Shown piece by piece: positions 33,758 to 43,007 of a DNA stretch of 64,000 nt (positions are counted from its first letter, which is position 1; each line of letters begins with the position of its first letter). A program made the translations under genes and the position numbers. The notes beneath the pieces were generated by a model that saw only the letters and a program-made list of their open reading frames with translations, was not told the origin of the DNA and made no database searches. Source of the stretch: Mariniphaga sp040772505 (GTDB lineage: Bacteria > Bacteroidota > Bacteroidia > Bacteroidales > Prolixibacteraceae); assembly GCA_040772505.1 (NCBI GenBank), contig JAXGYA010000001.1:372001-436000 (forward strand). Reading direction: 5' to 3'.

Positions 33758-33782
33758 TTTAAAAAAGCTTCGCCTTTTTAAA
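33758..33782 (-). terminator. Rho-independent terminator after mlaF
   Basis: Arms TTTAAAAAAGC (33758-33768) and GCCTTTTTAAA (33772-33782) form an 11-bp stem with one G-U pair around a 3-nt loop. The T-rich arm makes it usable on either strand. It lies 43 bp after the mlaF stop and just before the tRNA-Gln promoter. Confidence 0.65.
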
Positions 33783-33824
33783 TTCTTTTGTTTTTAACCG
33801 GATTTGAAAATACACTCTTGCCGG

Positions 33825-34604
33825 TTAACTCTTCAGCGCCTCTCTTTCGTCTCTTTCGTTGCGCATCTGGGCATAGAGCTTATTGGCAAAAATAAAATCG
33901 TTGAGCTTTTCATTTCCCGAATCTAAAATTTCCTTGTTGGTTCCCTTCCATGCCACTTCTCCTTTAGATATAAAAACAACCGATTCGCCAATTTCGATTA
34001 CTGAGTTCATGTCGTGAGTATTGATAATGGTGGTCATGTTGAATTCCCTGGTTATATTTTGGAGCAGCTGGTCGATAACGGTACTGGTTTCCGGGTCGAG
34101 CCCCGAGTTTGGTTCATCGCAAAAAAGATATTTTGGGTTTAGCGCAATGGCACGGGCTATGGCAACCCGCTTTTTCATGCCGCCGCTTATTTCGCTGGGA
34201 AAGAGTTTGTAGGCAGCGGGTTCGATGTTGACGTGGTCGAGGCAAAAATCAACTCTTTTCTGCTTTTCCTTTGATGTCATGGAGGCGAACATATCTAACG
34301 GGAACCGGACGTTGGCTTCAACCGAGAGGCTGTCGAAAAGTGCGCCGCCCTGAAAAACCATTCCAATCTCGCTACGTATCTTTTTACGCTCTTTGTTATG
34401 CATTTTCACAAAGTTCCGGTCGTTATATAGGATTTCGCCATGGTCAACTTCATACAATCCCAGTATGGATTTCAGCAAAACGGTTTTTCCCGAGCCGCTT
34501 CGTCCGATAATCAGGTTGGTTAAACCCGCTTCAAACTGCGCTGAAATGTTTTTCAGAACTTCAATGTTGTCAAATGACTTGTATAGATTTTTAACTTCAA
34601 TCAT
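33825..34604 (-). CDS. mlaF: MlaF-like ABC transporter ATP-binding protein
   Basis: A 259-residue ABC ATPase. Walker A is GRSGSGKT (residues 34-41), the signature EISGGMKKR lies near residue 138, Walker B is YLFCDEPNSGLDP near residue 160 and the switch histidine is in NTHDMNS near residue 196. The NSGLDP and EISGGMKKR variants are typical of the Mla/TTG2 lipid-transport family. It powers lipid movement between inner and outer membranes. The ATG overlaps the permease stop codon (ATGA). The substrate-binding MlaD partner is not in the window. Confidence 0.88.
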   Translation of the reverse strand: MIEVKNLYKSFDNIEVLKNISAQFEAGLTNLIIGRSGSGKTVLLKSILGLYEVDHGEILYNDRNFVKMHNKERKKIRSEIGMVFQGGALFDSLSVEANVRFPLDMFASMTSKEKQKRVDFCLDHVNIEPAAYKLFPSEISGGMKKRVAIARAIALNPKYLFCDEPNSGLDPETSTVIDQLLQNITREFNMTTIINTHDMNSVIEIGESVVFISKGEVAWKGTNKEILDSGNEKLNDFIFANKLYAQMRNERDEREALKS

Positions 34605-35341
34605 GTCAGTAATAGTCGGGTTAGAATCAAATCGGCTAACAGAATCAGAATATTGGTGTTTACCACTGCTTTGGTGCTGGCAGTTCCTACTTCAAGGGCT
34701 CCGCCCTGCACGTGATACCCGTAATAGGCAGGCACAGAGGCTACAATGAACCCGAAAAACAGGGATTTAATGAGTGAAAAAGTGACGTAATAGGGCACAA
34801 AAAGCCACTGAATTCCGGCAAGATAATCGGTCATGGAAATAACGTTGGTGAAAACACCTGTTACCAGCCCGCCAAGCAGTCCGAAGAAAACGCTGATAAT
34901 AAACAGAAAGGGGAAGATGAAAACCACAGCTATAATTTTGGGAAGAATGAGGTAGCTGGCTGAATTCACTCCCATGATTTCAAGGGAATCAATCTGCTCG
35001 GTTACGCGCATGGTGCCAATTTCAGAAGTGATGTTGGAACCGATTTTCCCTGCCATAATCAGGGCAATCATCGTTGAGGAAAACTCCAGAATCAGCGTAT
35101 CCCGTGTGCCAAGCCCGATGAGTGTCATCGGATAAATGGGATTTGCCATACTGTAGGCAAACTGGATAGTCATAATTCCACCAATGAAAATGGAAATGAT
35201 GATGACAATCCAGACGGAGTTGGTTCCCAGTCCGTCCAGCTCGTGAAGCAGCTGTTTTAAATACATTCTATGCTTTTCCGGACGGGAGAACACTCTGCCT
35301 AACATTTGAAAATATAGTCCTACGTGTGTGAAAAATTGCAT
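34601..35341 (-). CDS. mlaE: MlaE-like ABC transporter permease
   Basis: A 246-residue inner-membrane protein with five or six hydrophobic helices. Family hallmarks are the amphipathic N-terminus, GLGTRDTLILEFSSTMIALI near residue 95, the AGKIGSNITSEIGTMRVTEQ region near 118 and ALEVGTASTKAVVNTNILI near the end. It forms the channel of the Mla-type lipid transporter with the ATPase encoded downstream. MlaD, MlaC and MlaA were not seen here. A long AT-rich region separates it from the divergent manC. Confidence 0.88.
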   Translation of the reverse strand: MQFFTHVGLYFQMLGRVFSRPEKHRMYLKQLLHELDGLGTNSVWIVIIISIFIGGIMTIQFAYSMANPIYPMTLIGLGTRDTLILEFSSTMIALIMAGKIGSNITSEIGTMRVTEQIDSLEIMGVNSASYLILPKIIAVVFIFPFLFIISVFFGLLGGLVTGVFTNVISMTDYLAGIQWLFVPYYVTFSLIKSLFFGFIVASVPAYYGYHVQGGALEVGTASTKAVVNTNILILLADLILTRLLLT

Positions 35342-35708
35342 AATATTCTATTTGTAATTTTTAATGAAATAAACCCGGTTTTGCCAATTCCAAATCATAA
35401 CCGTATATAAATTCTCCTGCCGTTTTCATTTATGTTTGAAAAAAGTGTACTCATTTATTCATTTCAATTTTGAAGCGCTGCCACAAATTTACAACATAAA
35501 GAACGCAAATAAAATTTAGAGCATGCAAAATCAGTTTGTGAAAACTATTTAAAACATCCGTTTTTTCAAGCTTATTCCTGTTAAAGTTTTAATTTTGTCA
35601 TAAAATGAAGGCGGCATGAATTTGAAATCATACGGACACAGTTGAAAATTATGGGATTCTCTATTTTACCTTTTACAGTATTTAATTTAAGCATATAAAT
35701 TTAATTGA
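35342..35708. other. Divergent intergenic region between mlaE and manC
   Basis: A 367-bp AT-rich stretch with no supported gene. A minus-strand TAAATTTG at 35484-35491 could be an mlaE -7 box with a 140-nt leader. Nothing else was recognised. Confidence 0.4.
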
Positions 35709-36797
35709 ATGAACAACAGTTATTGTGTAATCATGGCTGGCGGTGTTGGCAGCCGGTTCTGGCCACTGAGCCGTCAGGCAAGACCAAAGCAGTTTTTAGA
35801 TATTTTAGGAACCGGAAGAACACTGCTTCAGCAAACTTTCGACAGGTTTGTAACATTTATTCCCATTGAAAATATCTTTATTGTAACCAACGTCAGATAC
35901 AAAGAGCTGGTGATGGAGCAGTTGCCCGAACTCAATGAGAAGCAGTTGCTTCTGGAGCCATTGCGCAGAAATACTGCTCCGTGTGTCGCTTATGCATCCT
36001 ACAAAATTAAAACTCAAAATCCCAATGCAAATATCATCGTTGCTCCGTCAGACCATTTGATTTTGAAAGAAGAAGAATTTGTCCGTCAAATTAAAAACGG
36101 TTTGTCGTTTGCAGAGAAGAACAATGCGTTGCTTACACTTGGCATCAAACCAAGCCGCCCCGAAACAGGATACGGCTATATTCAGGTGAAAGAGAAAAAA
36201 GAGTTTGAACAACTCAATAATCTCTATAAAGTAAAGACATTTACTGAAAAACCGGATATTGAGATGGCTCGTATTTTTATGGAAAGTGGTGAGTTTTACT
36301 GGAACTCAGGGATCTTTATCTGGTCGCTCAATTCTATTCTGAAAGCTTTTGATAAATATTTGAGCGAGGTTTCGTCCATATTTGAAAAGGGAATGAAGCA
36401 GTATAACACTGAGGATGAAGTCTATTTCATTAATAAGACCTATTCTGAATGTCAGTCTATTTCCATCGACTACGGGATTATGGAAAAAGCAGAAAACGTT
36501 TATGTGTTAACTGCCGATTTTGGCTGGAGCGATCTCGGTTCGTGGGGTGCGCTCTATGATAACAAAGAGAAAGACAGTGAGGGGAATGTGATTATGGGTG
36601 AAAATGTACTCACTTATGACACAAGAAATTGTGTTGTAAATCTGAGCAAGGAGAAAGTTGCGGTTTTGCATGGGCTGGACGGTTACATCGTTGCCGAGTC
36701 GAACGATACTCTGATGATTTGCCGGAGAGAGGATGAACAGCAGATTAAACAGTTTGTGACAGACGTTCGCATTAAAAAGGGCGATTCCCTGGTCTGA
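35709..36797 (+). CDS. manC: Mannose-1-phosphate guanylyltransferase
   Basis: A 362-residue nucleotidyltransferase. The GTP-binding loop AGGVGSRFWPLSRQARPKQF (from residue 10) and FTEKPD near residue 170 are diagnostic. The segment FYWNSGIFIWS near 200 lies in the active site. It converts mannose-1-phosphate and GTP to GDP-mannose. Only the transferase domain is present; the C-terminal phosphomannose isomerase cupin of bifunctional enzymes is missing, as is common in Bacteroidota. It supplies GDP-mannose or GDP-fucose for surface glycans. It stops 5 bp from the convergent ispD stop. Confidence 0.93.
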   Translation: MNNSYCVIMAGGVGSRFWPLSRQARPKQFLDILGTGRTLLQQTFDRFVTFIPIENIFIVTNVRYKELVMEQLPELNEKQLLLEPLRRNTAPCVAYASYKIKTQNPNANIIVAPSDHLILKEEEFVRQIKNGLSFAEKNNALLTLGIKPSRPETGYGYIQVKEKKEFEQLNNLYKVKTFTEKPDIEMARIFMESGEFYWNSGIFIWSLNSILKAFDKYLSEVSSIFEKGMKQYNTEDEVYFINKTYSECQSISIDYGIMEKAENVYVLTADFGWSDLGSWGALYDNKEKDSEGNVIMGENVLTYDTRNCVVNLSKEKVAVLHGLDGYIVAESNDTLMICRREDEQQIKQFVTDVRIKKGDSLV

Positions 36798-36802
36798 CCG
36801 GA

Positions 36803-37489
36803 TTAACTTCCGGCTTGTACGCTTTTCAGGAGTGCCTCGGAAATAATGAAATCGGAAGGCCAGGTGATTTTTATATTTTCGCGGTTTCCCTCTACCAAAA
36901 AAATGGAGCTTCCGGTGCTTTCTAAAACCGATGCATCATCGGTAAAATGCTTGGAATATTCCTGTTCATAAGCTTTTTTTATGATCGATACACGAAAAAC
37001 CTGAGGGGTTTGTACTAAGAGAAGATTTTCCCGGTTCATAGCATAATTATGATTTTCAATCACCTGGCGGATGGATTCGGCAGGCGGAATTACCGGAATT
37101 GCATTCCCTTTTTTCAGCGCTTCAAGATAACAGTTCTCAATGGTTTGAGGAGAAACTAACGGGCGAACTCCATCGTGGATGAAAACAACTCCCTCTTCAG
37201 GTATTTGTTGCAACCCGTTTTTAACGGAATGAAAGCGAGTTTCCCCTCCTGCCGCAACAATATGAGGAATGTCAAAACGGTGTTTTTCACACAGCCTTTT
37301 CCATGTTTCAATTTCCCTGCCGGGTAGAACCAAAACAAAATCAAAACCTTTGTCGTATTTGTAAAAAGCGTGAAAAGTGTGCATGAGCAAAGGTTTCCCG
37401 TTCAGCTCAACAAACTGTTTAGGAAGTGGCGACCCAATTCTTTGACCGCTCCCACCAGCTACAATAAGTGCATGTTTCCGAGTATTCAA
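36803..37489 (-). CDS. ispD: 2-C-methyl-D-erythritol 4-phosphate cytidylyltransferase
   Basis: A 228-residue enzyme of the MEP isoprenoid pathway. The CTP loop is VAGGSGQRIGSPLPKQF (from residue 10), followed by GKPLLMHT. VFIHDGVRPLVSP (near residue 102), LLVQTPQVFR and FTDDASVLE complete the family pattern. The only possible start is a TTG at 37489, directly preceded in frame by a TAA; no ATG exists before the CTP loop. IspF and other MEP genes are not in the window. Confidence 0.93.
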   Translation of the reverse strand: MNTRKHALIVAGGSGQRIGSPLPKQFVELNGKPLLMHTFHAFYKYDKGFDFVLVLPGREIETWKRLCEKHRFDIPHIVAAGGETRFHSVKNGLQQIPEEGVVFIHDGVRPLVSPQTIENCYLEALKKGNAIPVIPPAESIRQVIENHNYAMNRENLLLVQTPQVFRVSIIKKAYEQEYSKHFTDDASVLESTGSSIFLVEGNRENIKITWPSDFIISEALLKSVQAGS

Positions 37490-37541
37490 TTTATAAAAAA
37501 ATGGTTACTTTGGCGTAAAAATAGTGTAATTTCAATAATCC

Positions 37542-38198
37542 ATGGATGATATACTTCAATTTCTTAATCAGCTGGCAAAGAATAATAATCGCGAATGGTT
37601 TGCCGAAAACAAGGAGTGGTATCAGCGATGCCGGGAAAAAATGTTTTTTCTGGTAGATTTGCTGATTAATGAAATCAGAAAATTCGATGTGCAAATTCCG
37701 GTGACCGACCCGGCAGAAAATGTATTCCGCATTTATCGCGATGTCCGGTTTTCAAAGGATAAAAGCCCGTATAAAACCCATTTTGGGAGCTACATTTCCA
37801 AAGGCGGAAGAAAGAGCCATTTTGCAGGATATTACATTCATATTGCACCCGGCGAAAGTTTTGTGGGCGGAGGATTATATGTGCCTGAAAAAGAGCACCT
37901 GAAGGCAGTGAGACAACATATCTCACACTATCCTGATGAGTTTCTGGGAATTATAAATAACCCCGGATTTAAGGCAATTTATCCTGAGATGCTCGACCAC
38001 CGGCTAAAGACAGCACCAAAGGGATTTCCAAAAGATCATCCCTATATCCATTTACTTCGGTATAAATCGTTTGTGTTTTCTTCACCTGTTACTGATGAAG
38101 AACTCATCGGCGAAAATTTCATTGAAAAGAGTGTCTCAGCATTCAGCCATTTATATAAAGTAAATTCCTTTTTGAACGAAGCGCTGGAAACAGCTTAA
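37542..38198 (+). CDS. DUF2461 domain protein
   Basis: A 218-residue cytosolic protein covering the whole DUF2461 family. Seen are FLNQLAKNNNREWFAENKEW (from residue 6), VFRIYRDVRFSKDKSPYKTH near residue 63 and GYYIHIAPGESFVGGGLY near residue 100. The function of the family is unknown; it is widespread and of normal length here. It is divergent from ispD with 52 bp between starts. Confidence 0.88.
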   Translation: MDDILQFLNQLAKNNNREWFAENKEWYQRCREKMFFLVDLLINEIRKFDVQIPVTDPAENVFRIYRDVRFSKDKSPYKTHFGSYISKGGRKSHFAGYYIHIAPGESFVGGGLYVPEKEHLKAVRQHISHYPDEFLGIINNPGFKAIYPEMLDHRLKTAPKGFPKDHPYIHLLRYKSFVFSSPVTDEELIGENFIEKSVSAFSHLYKVNSFLNEALETA

Positions 38199-38204
38199 AC
38201 TTCC

Positions 38205-38212
38205 TACTTTTG
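38205..38212 (+). promoter_or_regulatory. Promoter -7 box for the DUF5020 gene
   Basis: TACTTTTG fits TAnnTTTG; the predicted transcript start is about 18 nt before the ATG at 38236. Confidence 0.45.
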
Positions 38213-38235
38213 CGCGAATAGGAAAAACCAAAATT

Positions 38236-38922
38236 ATGAAGAGAATCTTATTGGCTTTATTGTTGGTTTCCGGCTTGTTTTCTGCTCAGGCTCAGAATAT
38301 TCAATTGCATTATGATTTGGGAAAAGACAGAAAATTTTTCACATCCACCGTTGAGATGTTTCGTCCCGACAACTGGGGAACCTCTTTTTTCTTTATTGAT
38401 ATGGACTACAGTTCCGATGTGCGAAATGTGAACAATGGCATTTCGCTGGCATACTGGGAGATTGCAAGGAGCTTTCAATGGGGTGAAAATCAGAAGTTCA
38501 GACCGCGTGTTGAATATAATGGCGGACTTTTTAAATTGGATGGAGATGATACGCCGTTTGTTCCCATTGAAAACTGCTGGCTTGCAGGCTTTGAAAGAAC
38601 GTTTGCCTCTGCCAGTTTCTCGAAAATTTTAATCCTGCAGGCAAACTATAAATACATTAAAAATATAGAGGACGCCTCTTTTCAGCTGACGGCTGTCTGG
38701 ATAATTCAGATGTTGAATGAAAAACTGACCTTTACCGGCTTTGCCGATTTCTGGAAAGAAAAGATGTTTTGGGGAAGTACCCACCGGTTCATGGCTGAAC
38801 CGCAATTATGGTATAACGCAACTAAAAGTCTGTCATTAGGTTCAGAGATTGAGTTGAGCAATAATTTTGTAATCAATGGATTCAGGGTGAATCCAACGCT
38901 TGGATTAAAATATACTTTCTGA
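38236..38922 (+). CDS. DUF5020 outer-membrane protein
   Basis: A 228-residue protein with a signal peptide (residues 1-20, FSAQAQ). The mature part is a series of amphipathic strands, with DLGKDRKFFTSTVEMFRPD then NWGTSFFFIDMDY near the start, the pattern of DUF5020. It ends in GFRVNPTLGLKYTF, an aromatic-terminated outer-membrane barrel signal. The fold resembles nucleoside-channel (Tsx-like) barrels. The substrate is unknown. Confidence 0.82.
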   Translation: MKRILLALLLVSGLFSAQAQNIQLHYDLGKDRKFFTSTVEMFRPDNWGTSFFFIDMDYSSDVRNVNNGISLAYWEIARSFQWGENQKFRPRVEYNGGLFKLDGDDTPFVPIENCWLAGFERTFASASFSKILILQANYKYIKNIEDASFQLTAVWIIQMLNEKLTFTGFADFWKEKMFWGSTHRFMAEPQLWYNATKSLSLGSEIELSNNFVINGFRVNPTLGLKYTF

Positions 38923-38986
38923 AGAAACGCAGGATGTTCTATCGGTATTAAATCTTTAATCAATTTGCCCTGTTTTTTATGCCATG

Positions 38987-39017
38987 TTGCACTATTTTAG
39001 TGATTTTGCTATTTTTG
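38987..39017 (+). promoter_or_regulatory. Bacteroidota-type promoter for tRNA-Val
   Basis: TTG (38987-38989) and TATTTTTG (39010-39017) are separated by 20 bp, the canonical -33/-7 arrangement. The -7 box ends 13 bp before the tRNA. This is the best complete promoter in the window. Confidence 0.65.
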
Positions 39018-39030
39018 CACAAAATCTCAC

Positions 39031-39105
39031 GGGTTGTTAGCTCAGTTGGTTTAGAGCACTACCTTGACAGGGTAGGGGTCACTGGTTCGAATCCAGTACA
39101 ACCCA
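39031..39105 (+). tRNA. tRNA-Val (anticodon GAC)
   Basis: A 75-nt cloverleaf. The acceptor is GGGTTGT/ACAACCC with discriminator A. The D-arm is TAGCTCAGTTGGTTTAGAGC. The anticodon stem CTACC/GGTAG encloses loop TTGACAG, anticodon GAC. The T-arm is CACTGGTTCGAATCCAGT. CCA is not encoded. Confidence 0.96.
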
Positions 39106-39148
39106 CATCACTTTCCCTCAGATATTTTCCCTGATTTTTTTTCCCTTA

Positions 39149-40828
39149 TTATCGTGTCCGTTTGGCAGTAATTGTAATTCCCGGCTCAAAATAAGAAGTA
39201 TAAGTCATGGATGAATTCAGCTCATTTACAGCTTTCTGAATAACTTTATCATCGCGGATTGATGCACGGATACTCCCTTTTTGGTAATAGAAACGGGAAA
39301 CAATTTCATTTTTGAGCAGCTCTTTGATTTCATCTGAAAAAGCCTCAAGGTCTTTGTCAAGATGAGGCTCGAGACGCACTTTGATTTTTTCGAAATCCTC
39401 TGAGGCCAAATCGTAGTATTTCTCTTCCTTTGCCTTTTCAATCAGCCTTTTCAGCATCACCTCCGATTGTGACTCGTATTCGATGTTTTTTTCTTTTACA
39501 AACTCCTTAAACTGGTTATAAATGGCATCCGAAATTTCAAACTCTTCCGGAGCAGCAATGCTTTGTGTCTTGTAGGAAAATTCGGTAGCAAAGTCGAAAA
39601 TAAGGAATTTGGTAATGAGCGCTATGCTAAGGTTGCTCAGCTGCTCGGGTTCCAGCGTGATGTCGGGAACAATTCCGCCACCGTCGTAAACCTTCCTCCC
39701 TTTTTTTGTGGTAAATTCGGTAATGAGGGAGTCCGGCACATAACCCACGCTGCCATCCTCGTTGCGGTGCGAATAGTCCAGTGCCTGAATGCAGCGTCCG
39801 CTGGGAATGTAGTATTTTGCAGTGGTAACCTTAAGTTTTGTGTTGTAGCTCAAATCGCGCGTCGTCTGAACCAGTCCTTTGCCAAAAGTGCGCTCGCCGA
39901 TGACAAGTCCGCGGTCTAGGTCTTGAATGGCGCCGGCAACAATCTCCGATGCAGATGCAGATGCCCTGTTGGTCAGCACGGCTATGCGGATAGTGGTGTC
40001 AATAGGGGCAGCACTTGCTGTGTAGGTTTTGTCCCACTGTTTTACTTTCCCCTTTGTGCTGACGACTTCAGAATTCTTTGGCACAAAAAGATTTACAATT
40101 TTCACAGACTCCTGCAACAAGCCTCCCGGATTGGAGCGCATGTCAAGAATGAGCGCTTCGGGCTTTTCCTTTCTCAATTCCAGAAAAGCTTTCTTTACAT
40201 CTTCACTGCAGTTGACGGTGAAATTTGAAAGACGGATATATGCAGTTTTGGGGTCAACCATTCCGTAGTATGGCACAGCATCAATGGAAATCTTCTCGCG
40301 AATGACATCAACCTCAAAAGGTTTTTTCTCACCGGGGCGCTGAAGTTTTATTTTTACCGGTTTTTTTGCCGGTCCCTTCAGCAAGCTGCTCACATCCTCC
40401 GTATTCATTTTTTCGGTCGATTTTCCTTCCACTTCCAAAATGATATCACCGGCTTTCAATCCAAATTTCTGAGCCGGAAACCCCTCATACGGCTCGGAAA
40501 TAACAATTTTGTCGTTTTGTTTGCCAATCAGTGCGCCAATGCCGGCATATTCACCGGTGGTCATGAAACGGAAATCTTCCATCTGATCTTCTGAAATGAA
40601 GTTCGTGTAAGGGTCGAGAGACTCCAGCATGCCGTCAATACTGGTTTTTACCAGTTTGTTGGGATTTATGTCATCAACATAAAACATGTTTAACTCCCTG
40701 AATAAGCTGTAGTATATTTCAAGATTTTTGGCAATTTCAAAGTTTTTCTGATCGCGGTTGAAACTGTAAAAGCTCAATCCGGCAACCGCAATGATTAATA
40801 TGCTGATCCAAATTTTTTTTAATTTCAT
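39149..40828 (-). CDS. C-terminal processing peptidase (S41 family)
   Basis: A 559-residue periplasmic serine protease. An N-terminal membrane anchor or signal (residues 6-24) is followed by a PDZ domain (SEPYEGFPAQKFGLKAGDII near residue 110) and the S41 catalytic domain. The latter has LILDMRSNPGG near 225, NRASASASE near 290 (nucleophile serine) and FGKGLVQ near 317 (general-base lysine). A long C-terminal region follows. Such proteases trim or degrade envelope proteins. A -7 box TAATTTTG (40863-40870) and the purine-rich TAGGAGAAG before the ATG suggest an unusually strong translation start for this phylum. Confidence 0.93.
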   Translation of the reverse strand: MKLKKIWISILIIAVAGLSFYSFNRDQKNFEIAKNLEIYYSLFRELNMFYVDDINPNKLVKTSIDGMLESLDPYTNFISEDQMEDFRFMTTGEYAGIGALIGKQNDKIVISEPYEGFPAQKFGLKAGDIILEVEGKSTEKMNTEDVSSLLKGPAKKPVKIKLQRPGEKKPFEVDVIREKISIDAVPYYGMVDPKTAYIRLSNFTVNCSEDVKKAFLELRKEKPEALILDMRSNPGGLLQESVKIVNLFVPKNSEVVSTKGKVKQWDKTYTASAAPIDTTIRIAVLTNRASASASEIVAGAIQDLDRGLVIGERTFGKGLVQTTRDLSYNTKLKVTTAKYYIPSGRCIQALDYSHRNEDGSVGYVPDSLITEFTTKKGRKVYDGGGIVPDITLEPEQLSNLSIALITKFLIFDFATEFSYKTQSIAAPEEFEISDAIYNQFKEFVKEKNIEYESQSEVMLKRLIEKAKEEKYYDLASEDFEKIKVRLEPHLDKDLEAFSDEIKELLKNEIVSRFYYQKGSIRASIRDDKVIQKAVNELNSSMTYTSYFEPGITITAKRTR

Positions 40829-41236
40829 ATTTTACTTCTCCTATAATTTTCGAATGAACTGACAAAATTAATAAATATTACCCGATATTTTTATGCGATA
40901 TGCTTTCTGCTGCAAGTTAAAAGATATTAATCGTTTGCAGAAGTGTTTGGAACAGTCAAAAGATGAGTGCACCCAGGGAAGCTATTTTTGCCAGTAGAAC
41001 ACGAAAAACATAGAATATTGCAAAACTCCGGCACTGAATTTCAGCTCTTTGTGTGATGTTGTAATTTGCTGCATTTGTGTCATTCCCGAAATATTCCCTT
41101 TGTGATACAGGCTCAGTTTAGAATTTCATTAAAATTTAGTTCAAATTACTCTCAACTTCAAGGTTATGATGTGTTGTTTTTTATCTTCACACCGAAATTA
41201 ATTGGTATGTGTTAAACAGAATATCAGAAAACCACT
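40829..41236. other. Divergent intergenic region between the S41 protease and aminotransferase
   Basis: 408 bp without a supported gene. It holds a minus-strand -7 box (TAATTTTG, 40863-40870) for the protease and a plus-strand TATTTTTG (40983-40990) far from the next gene. No repeats or RNA were recognised. Confidence 0.45.
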
Positions 41237-42526
41237 ATGAATCCACAGGCAGAAGAACTTAATCAGATTATCCGGCAAAAAAGCCCGGCGTTATATGAGA
41301 TGCTCTCCGGAAGGGGGAAAAACATTTTTTTTCCGAAAAAGGGAATTTTAGGACAAACCGCCGAAGCAAAAGGCACACGCATCAATGCCACAATTGGCGC
41401 CGCCATTGAAGATGACGGCACTCCCATGCGTCTGGAGACGATTGCTTCAAAAATCAATCTCGACCCTTCCCTTGTGTTTCCTTATGCACCCAGTTTTGGA
41501 CGCCCCGATTTACGCGCCAGGTGGAAGGAAATGATTTATGAAAAAAGTCCATCCCTCGGGAAAACGGAAATCAGCCTTCCGGTTGTAACCAATGCTCTCA
41601 CCCATGGAATCAGCATGGCAGGCTACCTGTTTGCCGATGCCGGCGATGAGGTGATTGTTCCTGACCTTTTCTGGGGGAATTATACCCTGACACTAACCAA
41701 CGGATGTGGTGCCAATATGGTGAAATTCAATCTTTTTAAAAACGGAAAATTCGATTTGGAAGCTTTTGAAGCCAAGTTGAATGAGGGTTCGCCGGGCAAA
41801 AGAATCCTTGTATTGAATTTTCCCAATAATCCCACAGGTTACACGCCTTCTCAGAAAGAGATTGATGGCATTGTTGAGGTTATCGGGGAAGCTGCCGAAA
41901 ATGGAAATAAAATAGTATGCATTATTGATGATGCATACTTCGGGCTGATTTACGAAGAAGGAATAGCACAGGAGAGCATTTTTGCGCCGCTGGCAAATCT
42001 TCACGAAAATGTTCTGGCTTTAAAGCTTGACGGCTCCACCAAAGAAGATTACGTGTGGGGATTTCGTGTTGGATTTATGACCTTTGCCATCAAAGGTGGT
42101 GATGCGGAACTCTATTCGGCACTTGAATCGAAAACTGCCGGCGCCATTCGCGGAAATATTTCCAATGCCGCAAATATTTCGCAATCGCTCATGTTTGCAG
42201 CCTATTCCAGTCCTGAATATGCTGCTCAGAAAAAAATGAAATTTGAGATTATGAAAAAGCGTTTTGAGGCAGTTAAAGAGGCGCTTAAGGAGGAGAAATA
42301 TAAAAAATACTTCAGGGCGCTTCCCTACAATTCCGGCTATTTTATGTGTGTTAAGCTTGCTGAAGGACTTGACAGTGAGCAAATACGGCAGCTACTCATT
42401 AATAAATACAGCATCGGCACCATCAGCCTGAACGGAATTTTGAGAATTGCTTTTTCAGCGGTTTCAGCTTCCGACATCCGGGAGATGTTTGAAGGAATTT
42501 ACAAGGCTTGTGAAGAGTGTGCCTGA
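41237..42526 (+). CDS. PLP-dependent class I/II aminotransferase
   Basis: A 429-residue fold-type I enzyme. It has PNNPTGY (asparagine 198 region), IIDDAYFGL (aspartate 231) and the PLP lysine 269 in LDGSTKEDYVWG, with WGFRVGF providing the phosphate-binding arginine. The length and the GSTKExxVWGFRxGF motif fit a group often annotated as aminotransferase class I/II or aspartate/tyrosine-type. The exact substrate cannot be given. It is cytosolic. It ends four bases before the stop of the convergent GroES-like gene. Confidence 0.85.
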   Translation: MNPQAEELNQIIRQKSPALYEMLSGRGKNIFFPKKGILGQTAEAKGTRINATIGAAIEDDGTPMRLETIASKINLDPSLVFPYAPSFGRPDLRARWKEMIYEKSPSLGKTEISLPVVTNALTHGISMAGYLFADAGDEVIVPDLFWGNYTLTLTNGCGANMVKFNLFKNGKFDLEAFEAKLNEGSPGKRILVLNFPNNPTGYTPSQKEIDGIVEVIGEAAENGNKIVCIIDDAYFGLIYEEGIAQESIFAPLANLHENVLALKLDGSTKEDYVWGFRVGFMTFAIKGGDAELYSALESKTAGAIRGNISNAANISQSLMFAAYSSPEYAAQKKMKFEIMKKRFEAVKEALKEEKYKKYFRALPYNSGYFMCVKLAEGLDSEQIRQLLINKYSIGTISLNGILRIAFSAVSASDIREMFEGIYKACEECA

Positions 42527-42530
42527 TGGG

Positions 42531-42914
42531 TTAATGCAGTAGATTTTCATCCCGGATAATCATCAGGATTGCAGAGTGGGGCAGAATGATATATTTTTCA
42601 TCGTTGAATTCAACTTCGTATCCGCTTTTATTCAGATATATAGCTAAATCACCCATCTGTGCCTGAAGAGGCACATATTTTACGTCATCCTGTTTTTGTT
42701 TCCAGGCTTCGTCTGCTTCCGATACTGCCGGAATGGGATAGCCGGGGCCAACTTTCACAACATAACCGCTTTGAATTGTTTCACTTTCCTGCACCGTTGG
42801 TGGCAAATAGAGTCCGGCTTTGGTTTTCCCGGAAGGAGTTTTTGGTTTGACCAGCACCCGGTCGCCAATCATAAAAAATTTATCAAGGTTTTTTTCTTCA
42901 ATGATAAGTGACAT
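42531..42914 (-). CDS. GroES-like co-chaperonin family protein
   Basis: A 127-residue protein with the GroES fold pattern: MIGDRVLVKPKTPSGKTKAG near residue 15, GYVVKVGPG near 50 and GDLAIYLNKSGYEVEFNDEK then YIILPHSAIL. It is longer than classical GroES (about 97 residues) because of an N-terminal extension and an insert rich in charged residues (EADEAWKQKQDDVK, residues 65-80). No groEL is adjacent, so it is probably a paralogue rather than the main co-chaperonin. Confidence 0.82.
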   Translation of the reverse strand: MSLIIEEKNLDKFFMIGDRVLVKPKTPSGKTKAGLYLPPTVQESETIQSGYVVKVGPGYPIPAVSEADEAWKQKQDDVKYVPLQAQMGDLAIYLNKSGYEVEFNDEKYIILPHSAILMIIRDENLLH

Positions 42915-43007
42915 GTTCTGCTTTGAAATATGAAATACAAAGATAATATTATTTAACTCCTTAATTTCTGAATGAAAATATTAATTTAGCCATGTAAAAT
43001 TTCTATT

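Noticed and set aside
42531..42914. Naming the GroES-like gene groS
   Set aside because: There is no adjacent groEL, and the N-terminal extension and charged insert suggest a paralogue rather than the main co-chaperonin.
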